Of a DNA stretch of 64,000 bases, positions 10,850-21,619 are shown piece by piece. Below the pieces are notes generated by a model. It did not search any database, was not told where the DNA came from, and saw only the letters and a program-made list of their open reading frames with translations. How positions within the stretch are numbered: position 1 is the first letter of the stretch; the number at the start of each line of letters is the position of its first letter. The stretch is from the NCBI GenBank assembly GCA_015179025.1, contig WHUX01000258.1, positions 1 through 64,000 of the forward strand, given 5' to 3'. Source of the stretch: Terfezia claveryi. Taxonomy: Eukaryota; Ascomycota; Pezizomycetes; Pezizales; Pezizaceae. The translations under genes were made by a program, and so were the position numbers.

Positions 10850-11762
10850 GTAAATTAGCAGGGAGAAGATCTGAATTGGTATATCTAGTTCCCCTCCTAT
10901 TTGGGGATATTTTAGTCTTAGATTAGCTTTGTTGGGAAGACTCTGAATTTTATATAGTATTTAGCTGATTTTTTCTTAACCATAACGACCTCTTAGCTGT
11001 GAGCGTTACAGTATAACTATCGGTGTCTAGGCAAAACCTGGCACCCAGTGATCATAGTTTGTCCTAACGGTTACACTCTCAACAGGTTATGATCCTGGTG
11101 CCATGGAGTACAAGTTCGATTCCCTGACAGAATGCTGGGACAAAAGGAAGGATATTATGGTTATTTACAGTAATATGAACCCTAGCTGCAGTTTGTTTTG
11201 AAAGTTTATTAGCTCTTAGATGGCTACCGGAAGCAGTAATTGTTGATTTGATTCCTGTGCGGTTTGGGGGCCACGGAGGCCTTCTTTAACTAACCTTTAT
11301 CACGAGCTCACCTAAGTCCCGGCGCGGGTTTATCCAGAGTCGAGTTCCCTAGTAATGAGGTTTACATTGGTAGAGTTCATACTATTGTCAATTTCCTTTA
11401 TATTTAATTTACTTATAACCTTGTTTTGTATTGGAGTTCCTGTACTAACCATATCGCCTACAGAGTACTGAAGAATATAAAGATGCACACACTCAGATAC
11501 AGCTCAACTCACAGTCTTGTGAGGAATCTGTACGGTGTGAAAGCTATTGACAAGCGATGATTGTATGCTATGTTGTATGGAAAAGAAACGAAGACAGAAC
11601 GATTCTCCGAAATAGCCACGACCTCCTAAGACTAAAGTTTTAACAACTACTAAATCTCACGCGTCAGATCACCCCCATTATTTCACCAGACCCATCGCAG
11701 AGAAACATAAGAAAGGAAATCAAACAAGCGTGAGATACCTCTTTATTCCATATCTTATAACC
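10850..11762. other. Intergenic, only degenerate tRNA-like boxes
   Basis: A weak A-box-like CCTAACGGTTACAC (11073) and B-box-like AGTTCGATTCCC (about 11114) lie 30 bases apart, but no cloverleaf folds. No ORF of note. Confidence 0.35.
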
Positions 11763-12035
11763 TCATGCCATATCTCTCCATTCACCCGATATAAGGATGA
11801 AACAACTGCTTGGTAGAAAAGACCATGCCTTCACCCCTGTCCCCTCCGGCAAATTGTTCTGCTCTGCCTTCCAAATGACTCTGCAATTCCAGCACTTTGA
11901 ACCGTTCACGCCGGGTGCTGCATCACTGATCTGAGTCCAAAGGCCTTCAGAGAACAACTCCAGTAGCTCTAGAAAATCCTGCACCTCAACTGTATTCTTC
12001 TCCCTACTGCATGATATAGAAATAGACAGAAACAT
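11763..12035 (-). CDS. Possible small ORF, 90 aa, uncertain
   Basis: Reads VEVQDFLELLELFSEGLW then SKCWNCRVIWKAEQ. The composition is protein-like (two CxxC-type cysteines, amphipathic start), but no family is recognised, the start is arbitrary and no splice sites support it. It may be an exon or a relic. Confidence 0.22.
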   Translation of the reverse strand: MFLSISISCSREKNTVEVQDFLELLELFSEGLWTQISDAAPGVNGSKCWNCRVIWKAEQNNLPEGTGVKAWSFLPSSCFILISGEWRDMA

Positions 12036-13859
12036 AACAATATACTAGAAAAAGATCCCAGGAAAGAGAGAAGAAAAATCACGATACAGGTACCTACCTA
12101 GGATCGTAGGATTGAAAATAGCAAAGGCTCCCACAGTGAATTAAGGAAAAGAGAACAGAAAGGTTGATTTTCTAAATGTACTTATCTACGTGACCTTTAT
12201 TTTCTCTTTGGACGTATAGTGTGTGGCCAATTCCTGTCGCTTGCTCTTCAGTACCCAGCGCAAAATATTTACAGCAATGTGAGACCGCATTCGTGGAGGT
12301 AAGACTTGTTTGGACTAAATTTATGATAAGCCTAGCTACGTAGCTCTTTGGTGAATCCAATACTTCGTATAACAACCCTCTGCCCTTCCTTTTCTTTCTT
12401 TCTTTTTTTTTTTTTTGGTAGTCTGTAGGTACCCGTCGACCTGAGATCATGACGGGAACCCCTCTGCCTCAACAAACAGGCAGAAACTCTACCGAGGTAT
12501 AGGTAGGTAGATATATCTTGTTCAGAAATCATGTAGCTTACTTTAGACAGAAGCACTTTCCAATCCTCAAGCAATCTGGCAACAATTTCTTTTTTTTTTT
12601 TTTCCTACGCCGTCGCTGGCCTCCCCCACTATGTTGCAATATCAGGAAATATTTTTGGTGGCGCCAGCTAAACCGCCCGTCCCAGCCACCAATCCACCCT
12701 TTTTTTTGGGGGGGAAACTCAGATGATTCAGCGGTCTTTCCTTTTCTAACATCTTATAAACTAGCTATATTTGCTTCTAAATCCGATGGGAGCGGGACTG
12801 CTGCCGCTGACGATATTTTTGCTATATACACAAGGAAGGGGGGGGTGGGGGGGGGGGGGTTGTACATAGCTCGAGCTCCTCCTCATTTTAAGCTGAGCCG
12901 TCATAAACTACATTAAAACCCACCACTTTGTGAAAAAAAACTTAAAAAAACTTCATACAAGATCAAAGGAAGCAAAGGAGAAAGCTCTAACTCTTTTGAA
13001 TTCTTCCCAAGAATAACTTATTCCTCTGACCTCCTAAGAAGTCGTCTTGCATCCAGGCGAAGTCGATCATCCGTTTAGCCTATCTAGGGCCATACGGCAT
13101 TTCTTCCCTTTTCTACAGATATCCCTTGCTTTCTCGAAGAATTGCATGCATGGAGGTGCTTGCAGGTAAAGGATTTAGAGTGCAATATAAAGGCACCTAC
13201 CTGACAGCCCCAAGAACTATCTGGGGAAGTTGATATCCTTAGCACTTCAACGCTTTTTTTTCTTTTAAATAAATTAATTAATCTGGTACTCATATTTAAA
13301 GTTATTCAAGCCTATGGTGCCTAAGCGAGTACTGGGTAATCGCGGGGGTGTGTGAGGGGGGAGGGGTTGTACTCTCAGCCAAATATGGTTAACAATATCA
13401 GATAACATATAAGGACAGGTAGAAAACCTGTGTAGCACGAATGAAAACAAGTGGTCCCTAAATATTAAATCTGATGCTTGGTGTTAATATTGTCCGGTGA
13501 TACCGTGGAGACAACTTTCCGTGGATTCATCGGAGTTATTTTGCGAGTTGAAGAATCGAGTGACTCGGGCTAGTTAACTCTGGGGGTTTTAAAGGTTTAT
13601 AGCATTGGAAAAGAGGCTCAGTGGTTTATTATCATGGGATAGAATGAGAGCGTTGGATTGTATGCTAATTATTACTGAGTGGACAGGAAGACATAGTCAC
13701 CCTACAAGTAGCAGGTTGCAGGTTACACTTAAAGAAACAAAGAACGTTCCACCACAATTCTTTATATATTCAAAATTCAAATCCCAGCGCTACAAGTAAT
13801 CCCTCTCCTGAGTAGATCTCTAACAGCCAAATACCAGCTGTAGGCCCCAAACCCCTTGG
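12036..13859. other. Intergenic with homopolymer tracts
   Basis: Holds T-runs at about 12402-12417 and 12588-12603, and a G-rich tract at 12837-12859 able to form a G-quadruplex. No convincing gene; the ORFs here are low-complexity. Confidence 0.4.
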
Positions 13860-14387
13860 CTAAGAACATCCATTAGGACGGTTAGACAAACACTGGGTAG
13901 TACAAGTGCCAGCTAAATTCGTATCCCTCGTCAAACCAGACACGGTTCCGCCCGCGCAGTTGTCGATGATCTTCGCAACGGCAGGAACGAGATTTCTAAA
14001 ATACAACGCGTTTGACATCTCCTTCGCCCAACTTGTGCAGCACTGATTGCCACTTTGCGACAGACAGACAGCTCGCGGTGACCTAGGGACTGTGTTTCCG
14101 CCTGAGCTCCGGAGGGTGTTCAATAGAATCCGGCAGGTTATGGTGCTGGCTTTGTGGCTACCACTGCAAGTGACGATGTTGTCGCCGCAAGCCTTCTTGG
14201 TGAGAGGGGTTGGGGTCGGGGCATCGTTGGAAAGGCCGTACCAGTGCAAGGTTTGGTCGCCAACAGTCTCGACGCTGATGACGACGAGCTCTTCCTCGGC
14301 TCTTGGGATGATTGGCCCAGCATGGGACTGTATGGCTCCCATGGTGATAACCATGATGGCCAAGGTGACGACATTTGTGAACCACAT
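13860..14387 (-). CDS. Small secreted cysteine-rich protein, WD-like fungal family
   Basis: 175 residues with a cleavable signal peptide (hydrophobic VVTLAIMVITMGAI, then QSHAGP, cleavage near 24). The mature part has ten cysteines, an even number as for disulfide-bonded extracellular proteins, including a CC pair (NQCCTSW) and the C-terminal TQCLSNRPNGC. The spacing, CCxSW and CLSNRP ending resemble the fungal 'WD-like' secreted domain; this is recognition by eye. Such proteins are abundant in filamentous fungi and their role is not settled (cell-surface or effector-type). The single exon and the clean ATG after AAACCTAGAC suggest an intact gene. Confidence 0.75.
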   Translation of the reverse strand: MWFTNVVTLAIMVITMGAIQSHAGPIIPRAEEELVVISVETVGDQTLHWYGLSNDAPTPTPLTKKACGDNIVTCSGSHKASTITCRILLNTLRSSGGNTVPRSPRAVCLSQSGNQCCTSWAKEMSNALYFRNLVPAVAKIIDNCAGGTVSGLTRDTNLAGTCTTQCLSNRPNGCS

Positions 14388-17116
14388 GTCTAGGTTTTCT
14401 GTCTTTGAAGTCTAGGGTCTACTGTTAGACACTCATTTCTCCTTGAAAGAGGAGTAGTCTCTGTTCTTTGCAGAGAGAAAGTCTTGTGGATTTGAGAGCA
14501 TGAATGTTTGATTTTTAGAACACTTACCTTGGACAATAATCTCAGCGAAAGAAGCGAAGTATGCTCTTCTAGATGGATAGTCAAGTCAAATAAAGAAAGT
14601 TTGCTCTGGTGTATGATGTGTTGTTATTGAAGAGAATGTATACTTCTTATATACATTTTCGGTGTAAGCCCAAGCATTTTTTACACACCAACAAGATTAT
14701 AACCGGAGGCACAATGATATCGAACATAAGGGCCGTGTACTCCGCTCAAGGGGACGTCATCAGTCCAGGCCGCTCGCATCCGGGCATCAAGCATACCATC
14801 CGTAAGCCAGACGAGGATGAACACCAGAACATGGATCAAATGGATATTCTGCTATTGTCAATTCAAATATAGAACCAAAAATAAGCTCCAATTTTAGGAA
14901 TGGATTGTAGATGTAAGGTAGTTATTTGAATAAAGTGCAGATGGACCAATGTGCATTACTACTTGAATGAATACAGGGGTCGTAGGGTAGATTTAGCTGT
15001 AAGAAATGCGAAACGATGGCAGCTATGAGGGCCTTGATTGGTGAGAATTATTGCTCCCACATGGTACTTGCAGCTGTATGTAATATATCTATATAGGGCA
15101 AGCAGCCTCGATTTAACAACGAATTAGGTCTACAATAGGTTTAGGAATATTTTCTCTATGGGCAATCCTGTTGAGCTATTGATTGCTTAATCCCAGGCTC
15201 GGTTGACAGAATATTTAGGTCCCCTTAACGGAACCGCATGAGAAATGGGGTTTTTTTTTTTAAATAAAAAAAAAAAAAAAAAAAAAAAAAGACAGAATAT
15301 TTACTATTCCCTTTCCAGGAGTAGGGTACCTAGAATGCTTTGCTGCCTGTGTGTGCTTCTGAGCCGTGGGGCACCTGATCTGGAACTGGTTGGTAGAGGT
15401 ACAACAACGAATATTCCCCCCCCTCAAGCTACCCTTATTTATATATAGACATATTGCATGCATGATGGCGCTGACCACAAGTACAAAGTAGGTACAATAA
15501 TAATTCCTGCGAAACTAAGTCCTCAGCCCCCATTTATTCACATCAACCTTACCCCACAGCACCTGTATTTCCCTCAAGATCATGCGAGCACGAGGAGCAA
15601 TGAGCCTTGGCCAGTCTGTGTTTTATTCAACAACCTACCATACATCTACAATCCATTCACAGGATTCAAGCTTATTTGGAAGGTATGGTATTTTGTGTCA
15701 CCTAGCTCTACATTAGACTCGAAAACGTTGAGAACTGCAGAAAATAACCCTTGGATCTACACCGGTGGTGGTAGTGATCTGCCGGTCGCATCCGAGCATC
15801 AGCGTCCAGCACCCGACGGTGCAACCGGGTAGGCAGTGGAACAGGTCAGCTAACAAGTACTGGGTAGCAGATGAAGATCCAGCAGGCAAAAAACGCAAAT
15901 AATGGCAGTTAACAGAACATTTGTTTATAACCAAGTGCATCGAGTTAACCCACTTAGGGTAGCTGGCCGTCGCATGTGATAACGTAAGCGACTGGGATCG
16001 GATGCATTGCCGGGTTAGGCCGCAGTGCGCATATTGTAACTGTTTTGGGATAAGTCCCAACTCCATACAATATGACGGCCATATTCAATATACCGTTGGT
16101 AAGCATTCCCATTGTTTTGTACAATTGTCAGCAATATTTGTTTCCAGTGGACAAAAGGTATTCACTACCGGCAGAAATAATTTCTCAGACTCATCTAATG
16201 GAGACCTTTTGATATGTGTCATATCTGGGTGAAGGTAGTTGCCGCTGGCAACTGAATTAAAAATTTGCCTCTTATCAGGCTCGCCTCGTTCCCAGTCGTA
16301 TGCATCTAGGAAGTAGCGCCCAAGGTACCATCGGGCCCAACTATTTCTATCATATCTATAGCAACTAATTGGGGAGACATATAAAAACTGCCCAGGAATC
16401 CTTCACATAAGATATATTGCGGGGAAATTCAGACCTCACAATAGTTCACACAGCCTTGGGGACTTTATGTTAATGATCTCACCATGATGTTGTGCGCTTG
16501 GCCGTGCTTTAGCGCGTTTATTGAATCAGTCAGCAGACTTACTCCTGGTCGAAAAGATTGATATAACAAGATTTTATTTCCTCCTATACCCAAGTGGGAG
16601 AAGGATACGAGGGCAGTACATCTTACCGCTTTTCCTTTTTATATGGTGAGACTTTTTAGTCTGGGCCTCGCCATAAAGAAAACCCTGCGGGACTGAAGGG
16701 ATCTGGAAGGGGTTTGGATAAATCCAGAATCCTCCGTGACTAGGCATCCCTAACGTCGAGTACCTACAACCGGAAGCAAGGGTGTCGAAGGCATGGGTGG
16801 CGTTGGGGAGGGTTGCACCTACGGTAGAACCACAACAAACAGCGCATCTACCGGCCCCCCTCCTTCGACTCCCCCTCTAAAGTACTTCGCCCTATCTACT
16901 CTCGGCGGCAAACCAGGATTGATCGTCAGCTTCGGGGTGATTGGTATTCGTCTCTTCCACCTCCTCCACCACCTCCTACTCCGTGCACCCCACGGAAGTC
17001 CAGCTCTAGGTTAAGAGGTCCATAAATATTATGATAGTCGAGTGAGGGATCACCGCGTACCATATATATGCGAAGATTAGTTTGGGGATGGAACACATGG
17101 TACATGTATATCACAT
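14388..17116. other. Gene-poor intergenic region
   Basis: ORFs on both strands at 15458-15832 and 15713-16066 overlap each other and lack recognisable character. A dispersed-repeat copy and a long A-run lie at 15205-15290. Otherwise nothing identifiable. Confidence 0.4.
15205..15290 (-). repeat. Dispersed SINE-like repeat, copy 3 with homopolymer
   Basis: On the minus strand it reads TCATGCGGTTCCGTTAAGGG, matching 2076-2095 with few changes, next to T11 and A28 tracts, the same arrangement as copy 1. Confidence 0.45.
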
Positions 17117-17420
17117 TCATAACCGCCTTATGCATGCTCGGTGTTGTGCAACCAGTGTGGAGGCGGGAATGTCAAGGAGAGGAGGCACCAGAAAGTCAGT
17201 GATCCTGCGCTGAACATGCAGACGCCTGCATTGAATTTCTAGAGTCTCAATACTTTTCTCCTTACGCTGTAGAACATCTTGTAGGTCCCTGATATTGGCT
17301 GTAGGTTCAGCTTGAAGAGAAAAGGGGAGTAATCGCGGGCGCTACCCTGAGCTGTAACCGGTCAAGCTCCGACCATGCCTTATGCTGTTGGACAACCGAA
17401 GATTTGGAAGAAAAGGCCAT
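17117..17420 (-). pseudogene. Coiled-coil coding fragment, unrecognised
   Basis: One frame (17314-17117) is open for 65 codons with IRDLQDVLQRKEKSIETLE, a heptad-like coiled coil, then FLVPPLLDIPASTLV. Just upstream in another frame an ATG block begins MAFSSKSSVVQQHK. The two blocks need a short intron or frameshift to join. Possibly a retrotransposon Gag or small-gene relic. Confidence 0.3.
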
Positions 17421-17537
17421 TGTTTTCACAGTCAGTATGAAGTATACATCATCGGATCACTCGGTCTGTACAAAACCAAGTAAGCTAATTTGACAGTGAA
17501 CAGGTGACATAAAATCGAGAGTGCATCACCATTTGAC

Positions 17538-17656
17538 ATCTACGACCATAGACTGAAGAAAACGAGGCATCCCGTCCGCTCTGCCATATCTAAGCTTCAG
17601 ATCGCCAGGCTAGTACTGCAGTGGGTGACCATGCGGGAATCCCTGGTGTTGTAGAT
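17538..17656 (+). rRNA. 5S rRNA: 5S ribosomal RNA gene
   Basis: 119 bases with the conserved blocks CTACGACCATAG, GGCATCCCGTCCGCTCTGCC, the internal control region with TAAGCTTCAGATCGCCAGG, AGTGGGTGACCA and GGGAATCCCTGGTGTTGTAG. Ends pair as helix I: ATCTACGACC with GGTGTTGTAGAT, one G-U allowed. A T-run terminator follows. A single dispersed 5S gene outside the rDNA repeat is usual for filamentous ascomycetes. No base in the conserved loops looks damaged, so it is probably functional. Confidence 0.93.
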
Positions 17657-17662
17657 TTTTTT
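17656..17662 (+). terminator. RNA polymerase III terminator of the 5S gene
   Basis: Seven consecutive T at the 3' end of the 5S gene. Confidence 0.8.
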
Positions 17663-17940
17663 GACTTCCGTTTTGTCTATGTCCACCACGATGATTGTAA
17701 TGGTACTCACATCCCAATGCCGATACTCTCGTAAGTTAATAAGTACGAATAGGGGTATTCAATATTAAAATAATCAAGCGATTAAATTGAAAATTGTAAT
17801 CGACGTTCTAAGCCGAAAATATTCGTTCAAGATTGAGTGACCCTCGATCATAGGATTCAGTAGTCTGGTTGCACTACCCCTCGCAGATTCAGTTGTTATC
17901 GCATTAAGATTGTCTCAGGAGATGCAATTCTGCGGGGTAA

Positions 17941-18083
17941 TTTCTTATCGATAAGTACCTATTTGTGGTTTAGCGCTTCTCTCGACACAAGCATATGTAT
18001 AGTGACTAAGCGAAAAAAATAAGAATATTCTTGTATCCAAAATATGCTTATTTACTATGTGGGACCGGCGAATGTATGCTTGT
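17941..18083 (-). mobile_element. pogo-family element, terminal fragment
   Basis: The reverse complement matches 2985-3130 of the 700-bp pogo derivative almost base for base (CCGGTCCCACATAGTAAATA, AGAATATTCTTAT, CATACATATGCTTGT, CTTATCGATAAGAA). The outer terminal repeat beyond 18083 is no longer recognisable and no transposase follows, so it is a broken copy. Confidence 0.75.
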
Positions 18084-18972
18084 AATCAATATATGCTTAT
18101 ATCTGGTATACTTGTATCGAAAGACCTCTGTACTTTGAATAGGCCCGAATCTAAAGTCAAACTCATAACACTCACCCAAGCAAGACTAGGCGAACCTATC
18201 TCTATCACTCACGTAGAAGCTTCTATGCGAGACTCCAGCGACTAAAAGATTCACCCCTAACAAATACCTATCTCTCATCGCTTTACTTGAGTATAGCTCA
18301 GACTACCTCGTTCTCGCTCATGTCTTGTCTTTGCCACCTTGCCCGACTCTGGTCTTGCCCAAGTCACCTCAGTCTTATACCCTGACACACATGTAACCTA
18401 CTTATGCAAATGTCAATACACTCCAGAGTCATTCATAATACTTGGAGCCGCTGATAATAGGTTGCACTCCTGGTAGGATGAGCTTGATTGAAGGTATTGA
18501 AAGGGTCAGTAGTCATGCCATCTAAGGCAGTTGTAGAAAGTGTCTGGATTGGTATTGGTACTGTAGACATGATGGTAATGTTGTGAGTTTTTATTCAATG
18601 AGGAGACAAATAATCATACATATATATTTTTGACTACCTAGTACAGGTAGCATTTGGGATCCAAGTCAGAACTCAAACATGGGGCTACTCCGAATTTTTG
18701 TCTGCAGCACTACATGTCAAAAGCGTCTCAGCTGCCTGTTGATGTCATAGGAGTGGTGGAGTCTCGATCAAAAAATAATAACTAGACTAGAACTGTATAT
18801 TACCAAGATAAGACTAGCTTAATTACAAAAAGAGTTGACTGGGATATACCAGAAAAGGTATAGGCCAAATAAGGACTAGTCTGGTTAATAAGGACTACCT
18901 GGGTAATCTCTCAAAAAGGCAACCATCTAATACTACCAAAATAAGAAGTCAAAAACCTTAAATACCCATTAT
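18084..18972. other. Intergenic, AT-rich, no gene seen
   Basis: Contains an isolated minus-strand ATG block near 18572 (STVPIPIQTLSTTALDG, about 45 codons) that could be the start of a lost retroelement Gag, and AAGGACTA-type short repeats at 18870-18900. Confidence 0.35.
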
Positions 18973-19099
18973 GTACTGCAGTAGGAGACTTTATACTGTA
19001 GTTACCCAAAACAGTAGGTACTAGGATACTAGTGATCTGAAGCTTAGATATGGTAGAATAGACGGGATGCCTCGTTCTCTTCAGTGAAGATGGTTGTGT
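18973..19099 (-). pseudogene. Degenerate 5S rRNA copy
   Basis: On the minus strand ACGAGGCATCCCGTC and CCATATCTAAGCTTCAGATC match the 5S gene 1.3 kb away in order, while the 3' third is strongly diverged (GGGTAACTACAG for GGGTGACCATGC) and has no T-run. Many differences are C/T or G/A. Confidence 0.75.
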
Positions 19100-19640
19100 C
19101 ACCAGTCCGGTCAGAGAACACTAGCAAAGATATATAGGGTAATCCCACTGGTAGTCAATAATGATCCCCTTGGATATTAACACTTCCCATTTCTCCTCGA
19201 GAATAAAAGTACGATATTCTGCCAAGCTGTACCCATCAGAACCGTGTGCTCCTTTTTGTGGATATTTCATATACCACTGCTGCTAGATGTTCTCTTTCAG
19301 AACCTCCATAGCTATTTTTCTCGAAGGCGTCCCACGAGTCTCCATTTACATAAGTATCTTAAGACCGGCAATAAGATAAGGTTTTAAAGTCTAATAACTG
19401 GTAATTAACCCAAGGCCTCCCCTTTAGAGGTTCTGCCTTCGGTACAACAGGCAAACCAAATAGATCAATCCTCTGTTCACTGGTCCACTCAGCCGTGAAA
19501 TTCCCTCATAAATTGACAAAATGCGGGGCTCTCTATTGACTCGAGAACAGGAAGAGTAAATACGGACGGAAATTGCTTGTGAGTTCAAGCTCGATCTACC
19601 TATATCGGACAATATCACCTTAAGCTGCTACAAAATCCCC
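19100..19640 (-). pseudogene. Unrecognised coding relic
   Basis: Successive minus-strand blocks in shifting frames read protein-like sequence: FTAEWTSEQRIDLFGLPVV, PWVNYQLLDFKTLSY, then YSLAEYRTFILEEKWEVLI, interrupted by stops. I do not know the family. The decayed state and neighbouring solo LTR suggest a dead transposon or gene. Confidence 0.35.
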
Positions 19641-19754
19641 TCCAAAATATCGGCCATAAGAATAGTGCTAGTCATGTAAGTAGGAATGTAAATTTCTTCA
19701 TATACACTAGGGTCGAATTCGCAGCGCTCTGGCCGAAGGTAATCTAAGTAACGC

Positions 19755-20050
19755 TGTTAGGGGCGAGCTAGCGATATGGAGATATCTGTCGGCATATCGA
19801 TATATTTGGAGCCTGCGAAGGCAAAATCACTGGTCTCGGGCCTAACTGGGCTACACGGAGAATATAGCGAAGAATATAGACTGATTCATTCGATAAAGTA
19901 AAGTAACCCAGCGATACAAAACTTCGCTCGAGTCTTAGAGAGCAATAGCTAGATACAAGAAGTGGGCATATATATAGGAAAGCGGGGTTGACTTCAGGCC
20001 ACCCACCGTCGGGTGGTACCGGCCCGGTCTGCATAATCTCAGCCGTAACA
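19755..20050 (-). repeat. Solo LTR of the short LTR element family
   Basis: 296 bp, about the same length as and clearly homologous to both LTRs of the 46654-48363 element, in reverse orientation: minus-strand ends TGTTACGGCTGAG...GCCCCTAACA. It is flanked by perfect 5-bp duplications AACGC (19750-19754 and 20051-20055). This is the scar of LTR-LTR recombination. Confidence 0.92.
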
Positions 20051-20340
20051 AACGCATAATACTAGTAATTTGATGACCACGTACCACTGCAAGACCAGAA
20101 AAGCTTAGAGAGGAGCAGGTAGTCTACCTTTGCAAGCACTTGTTGGATGCGGGGTGCTAGCAAACTTAGATAGCTTGAGGTATACGACGTCTGAGGGCCT
20201 GAGACTGCGAATATCAAAACCATGGGTAGGTTTGTAAAAGAACTCAAGGCACATGGCGGAGATATAGGAGTATCTGGCCTAGGCTTGGTACATCTAGAGA
20301 GGCAACACGAGACTATGCCCTGCAGGTCCTATCATAAATA

Positions 20341-20430
20341 GGTACAGTGGTCTAATGGTATAATACCTGCTATGTAGTATCCTGCTGGTATCTGCCAGAG
20401 GGTGATCTGGGTTCAATTCCCAGCTGAGCT
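20341..20430 (+). repeat. tRNA-like unit, copy C (best preserved)
   Basis: GGTACAGTGGTCTAATGGTA at the 5' end, T-arm CTGGGTTCAATTCCCAG and acceptor strand CTGAGCT that pairs with GGTACAG at six of seven positions, then a GTTTT run. The anticodon arm holds an intron-like insertion with imperfect stem pairing. Upstream CCTATCATAAATA matches the other copies. Confidence 0.6.
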
Positions 20431-21619
20431 GTTTTCTTCTTTGATTTTCCCTTGAGGGGATTCTGGTCAGAAATGCATTCACCAGACTACTCCTGACCCA
20501 ACCACCCAACAGCCTACCATCCAGCTAAATCTCATCTATCCTTCTGCTTCTATGCTAATTAGACTACGACCTTCATGAACAATATTGCATCTACTCTAAT
20601 TGTAAAACTAATAATATGTTGTGTCTCCATCAACCATTCCTTCGGCTAGCTGGTTGCACTTCGGCCTAGGAGGTGCCTAGCTAGAGTATATTTACCGTGC
20701 CTGATATAGCGACGAAGTCAAGTACAACTACAGCCTGAATCCCACCTAATTTCATCTGGCCGTCTAGGTAGATCTGATAGCCTGGAACAAAAAGAGACAA
20801 GCAAGCATGAGAGTAGTAGCAATCGGAGTGGGGAGGCTTTTAAAGTGGAACAGGAAAGCCCTAATCAATTACACTCAATACACAACTGGAAAGAGAAAAC
20901 TGCAAATGTGGAGACATGACCAGAATGCAGGTTTTATGAGATAGGCTCGGAAACGAGAATGCACATAGCTTTATCCTGTATTGCCGGAGAATGGGTTGGG
21001 TGAGTATGGAAATCTTGGAGTATGCGGATGATAGAGAGCGATGGTTGCGGAAGAGGAAGGATAGAGAGGAGGAAGTCACAGTGGATCTGGGGGAGGCGGT
21101 TTTGAGTAGATGTATTTATTTTTTGGTATACGTTTACTTATATCTTTTCCTAGGCTTGGGAGGTCAGACCAGCTTCTTGTACCGAAAGCTAGATAGAACC
21201 TTTCAAGGGAAGGCTTTGGGACCCCGTTATGGCTTTAGGCCGATTGCGGGTATAGACTATAAAAATAAAAATAAAAAAAGGTAGATCTGATCGGCATGAA
21301 CTTGCTTCGGGATTCTGGTTTGTGCAACATTGGCAAGATCCTACTGACGCGGGATGGCACTGACAACTTGGTACATCATCAAGAGGCCAAACAGTTATCA
21401 TGCTATATCACAATGTGCATGGGAGGTAGAGGTGTACATGGTATGATTGTGTTCTTGTAGTAGCTGGTAGAATTTAGGGTAACTGAAATATTATCAGGAA
21501 AGTGATGGATAAAGATGATCTATATAAGCAGCTAAAGAACTGCGTTCATGTACTTCTTTTCAGTAGGATCCTTGTTCACTATTACGTTCCTTCTAGGGAC
21601 TAGTGAGAGTATTTCCTAC
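20431..21619. other. Intergenic, no secure gene
   Basis: A short block at 20910-20995 reads PECRFYEIGSETRMHIALSC, reminiscent of the tail of LINE Pol proteins, but is too short to call. TA-rich microsatellite-like sequence at 21250-21280. Confidence 0.35.

Noticed and set aside
11060..11125. Possible tRNA gene
   Set aside because: A- and B-box-like words are present but too close, and no acceptor or anticodon stem pairs.
13609..13730. tRNA-like words GGCTCAGTGG and GAGCGTTGGATTG
   Set aside because: The A box is split by inserted sequence and the B box is not conserved; no fold supported.
15458..16066. Overlapping ORFs of 124 and 117 codons on opposite strands
   Set aside because: Neither has recognisable motifs, leader or splice support; each may be chance.
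20900..21110. Possible end of a LINE Pol (ETRMHIALSC)
   Set aside because: Only about 25 suggestive residues, without RT or other LINE domains nearby.
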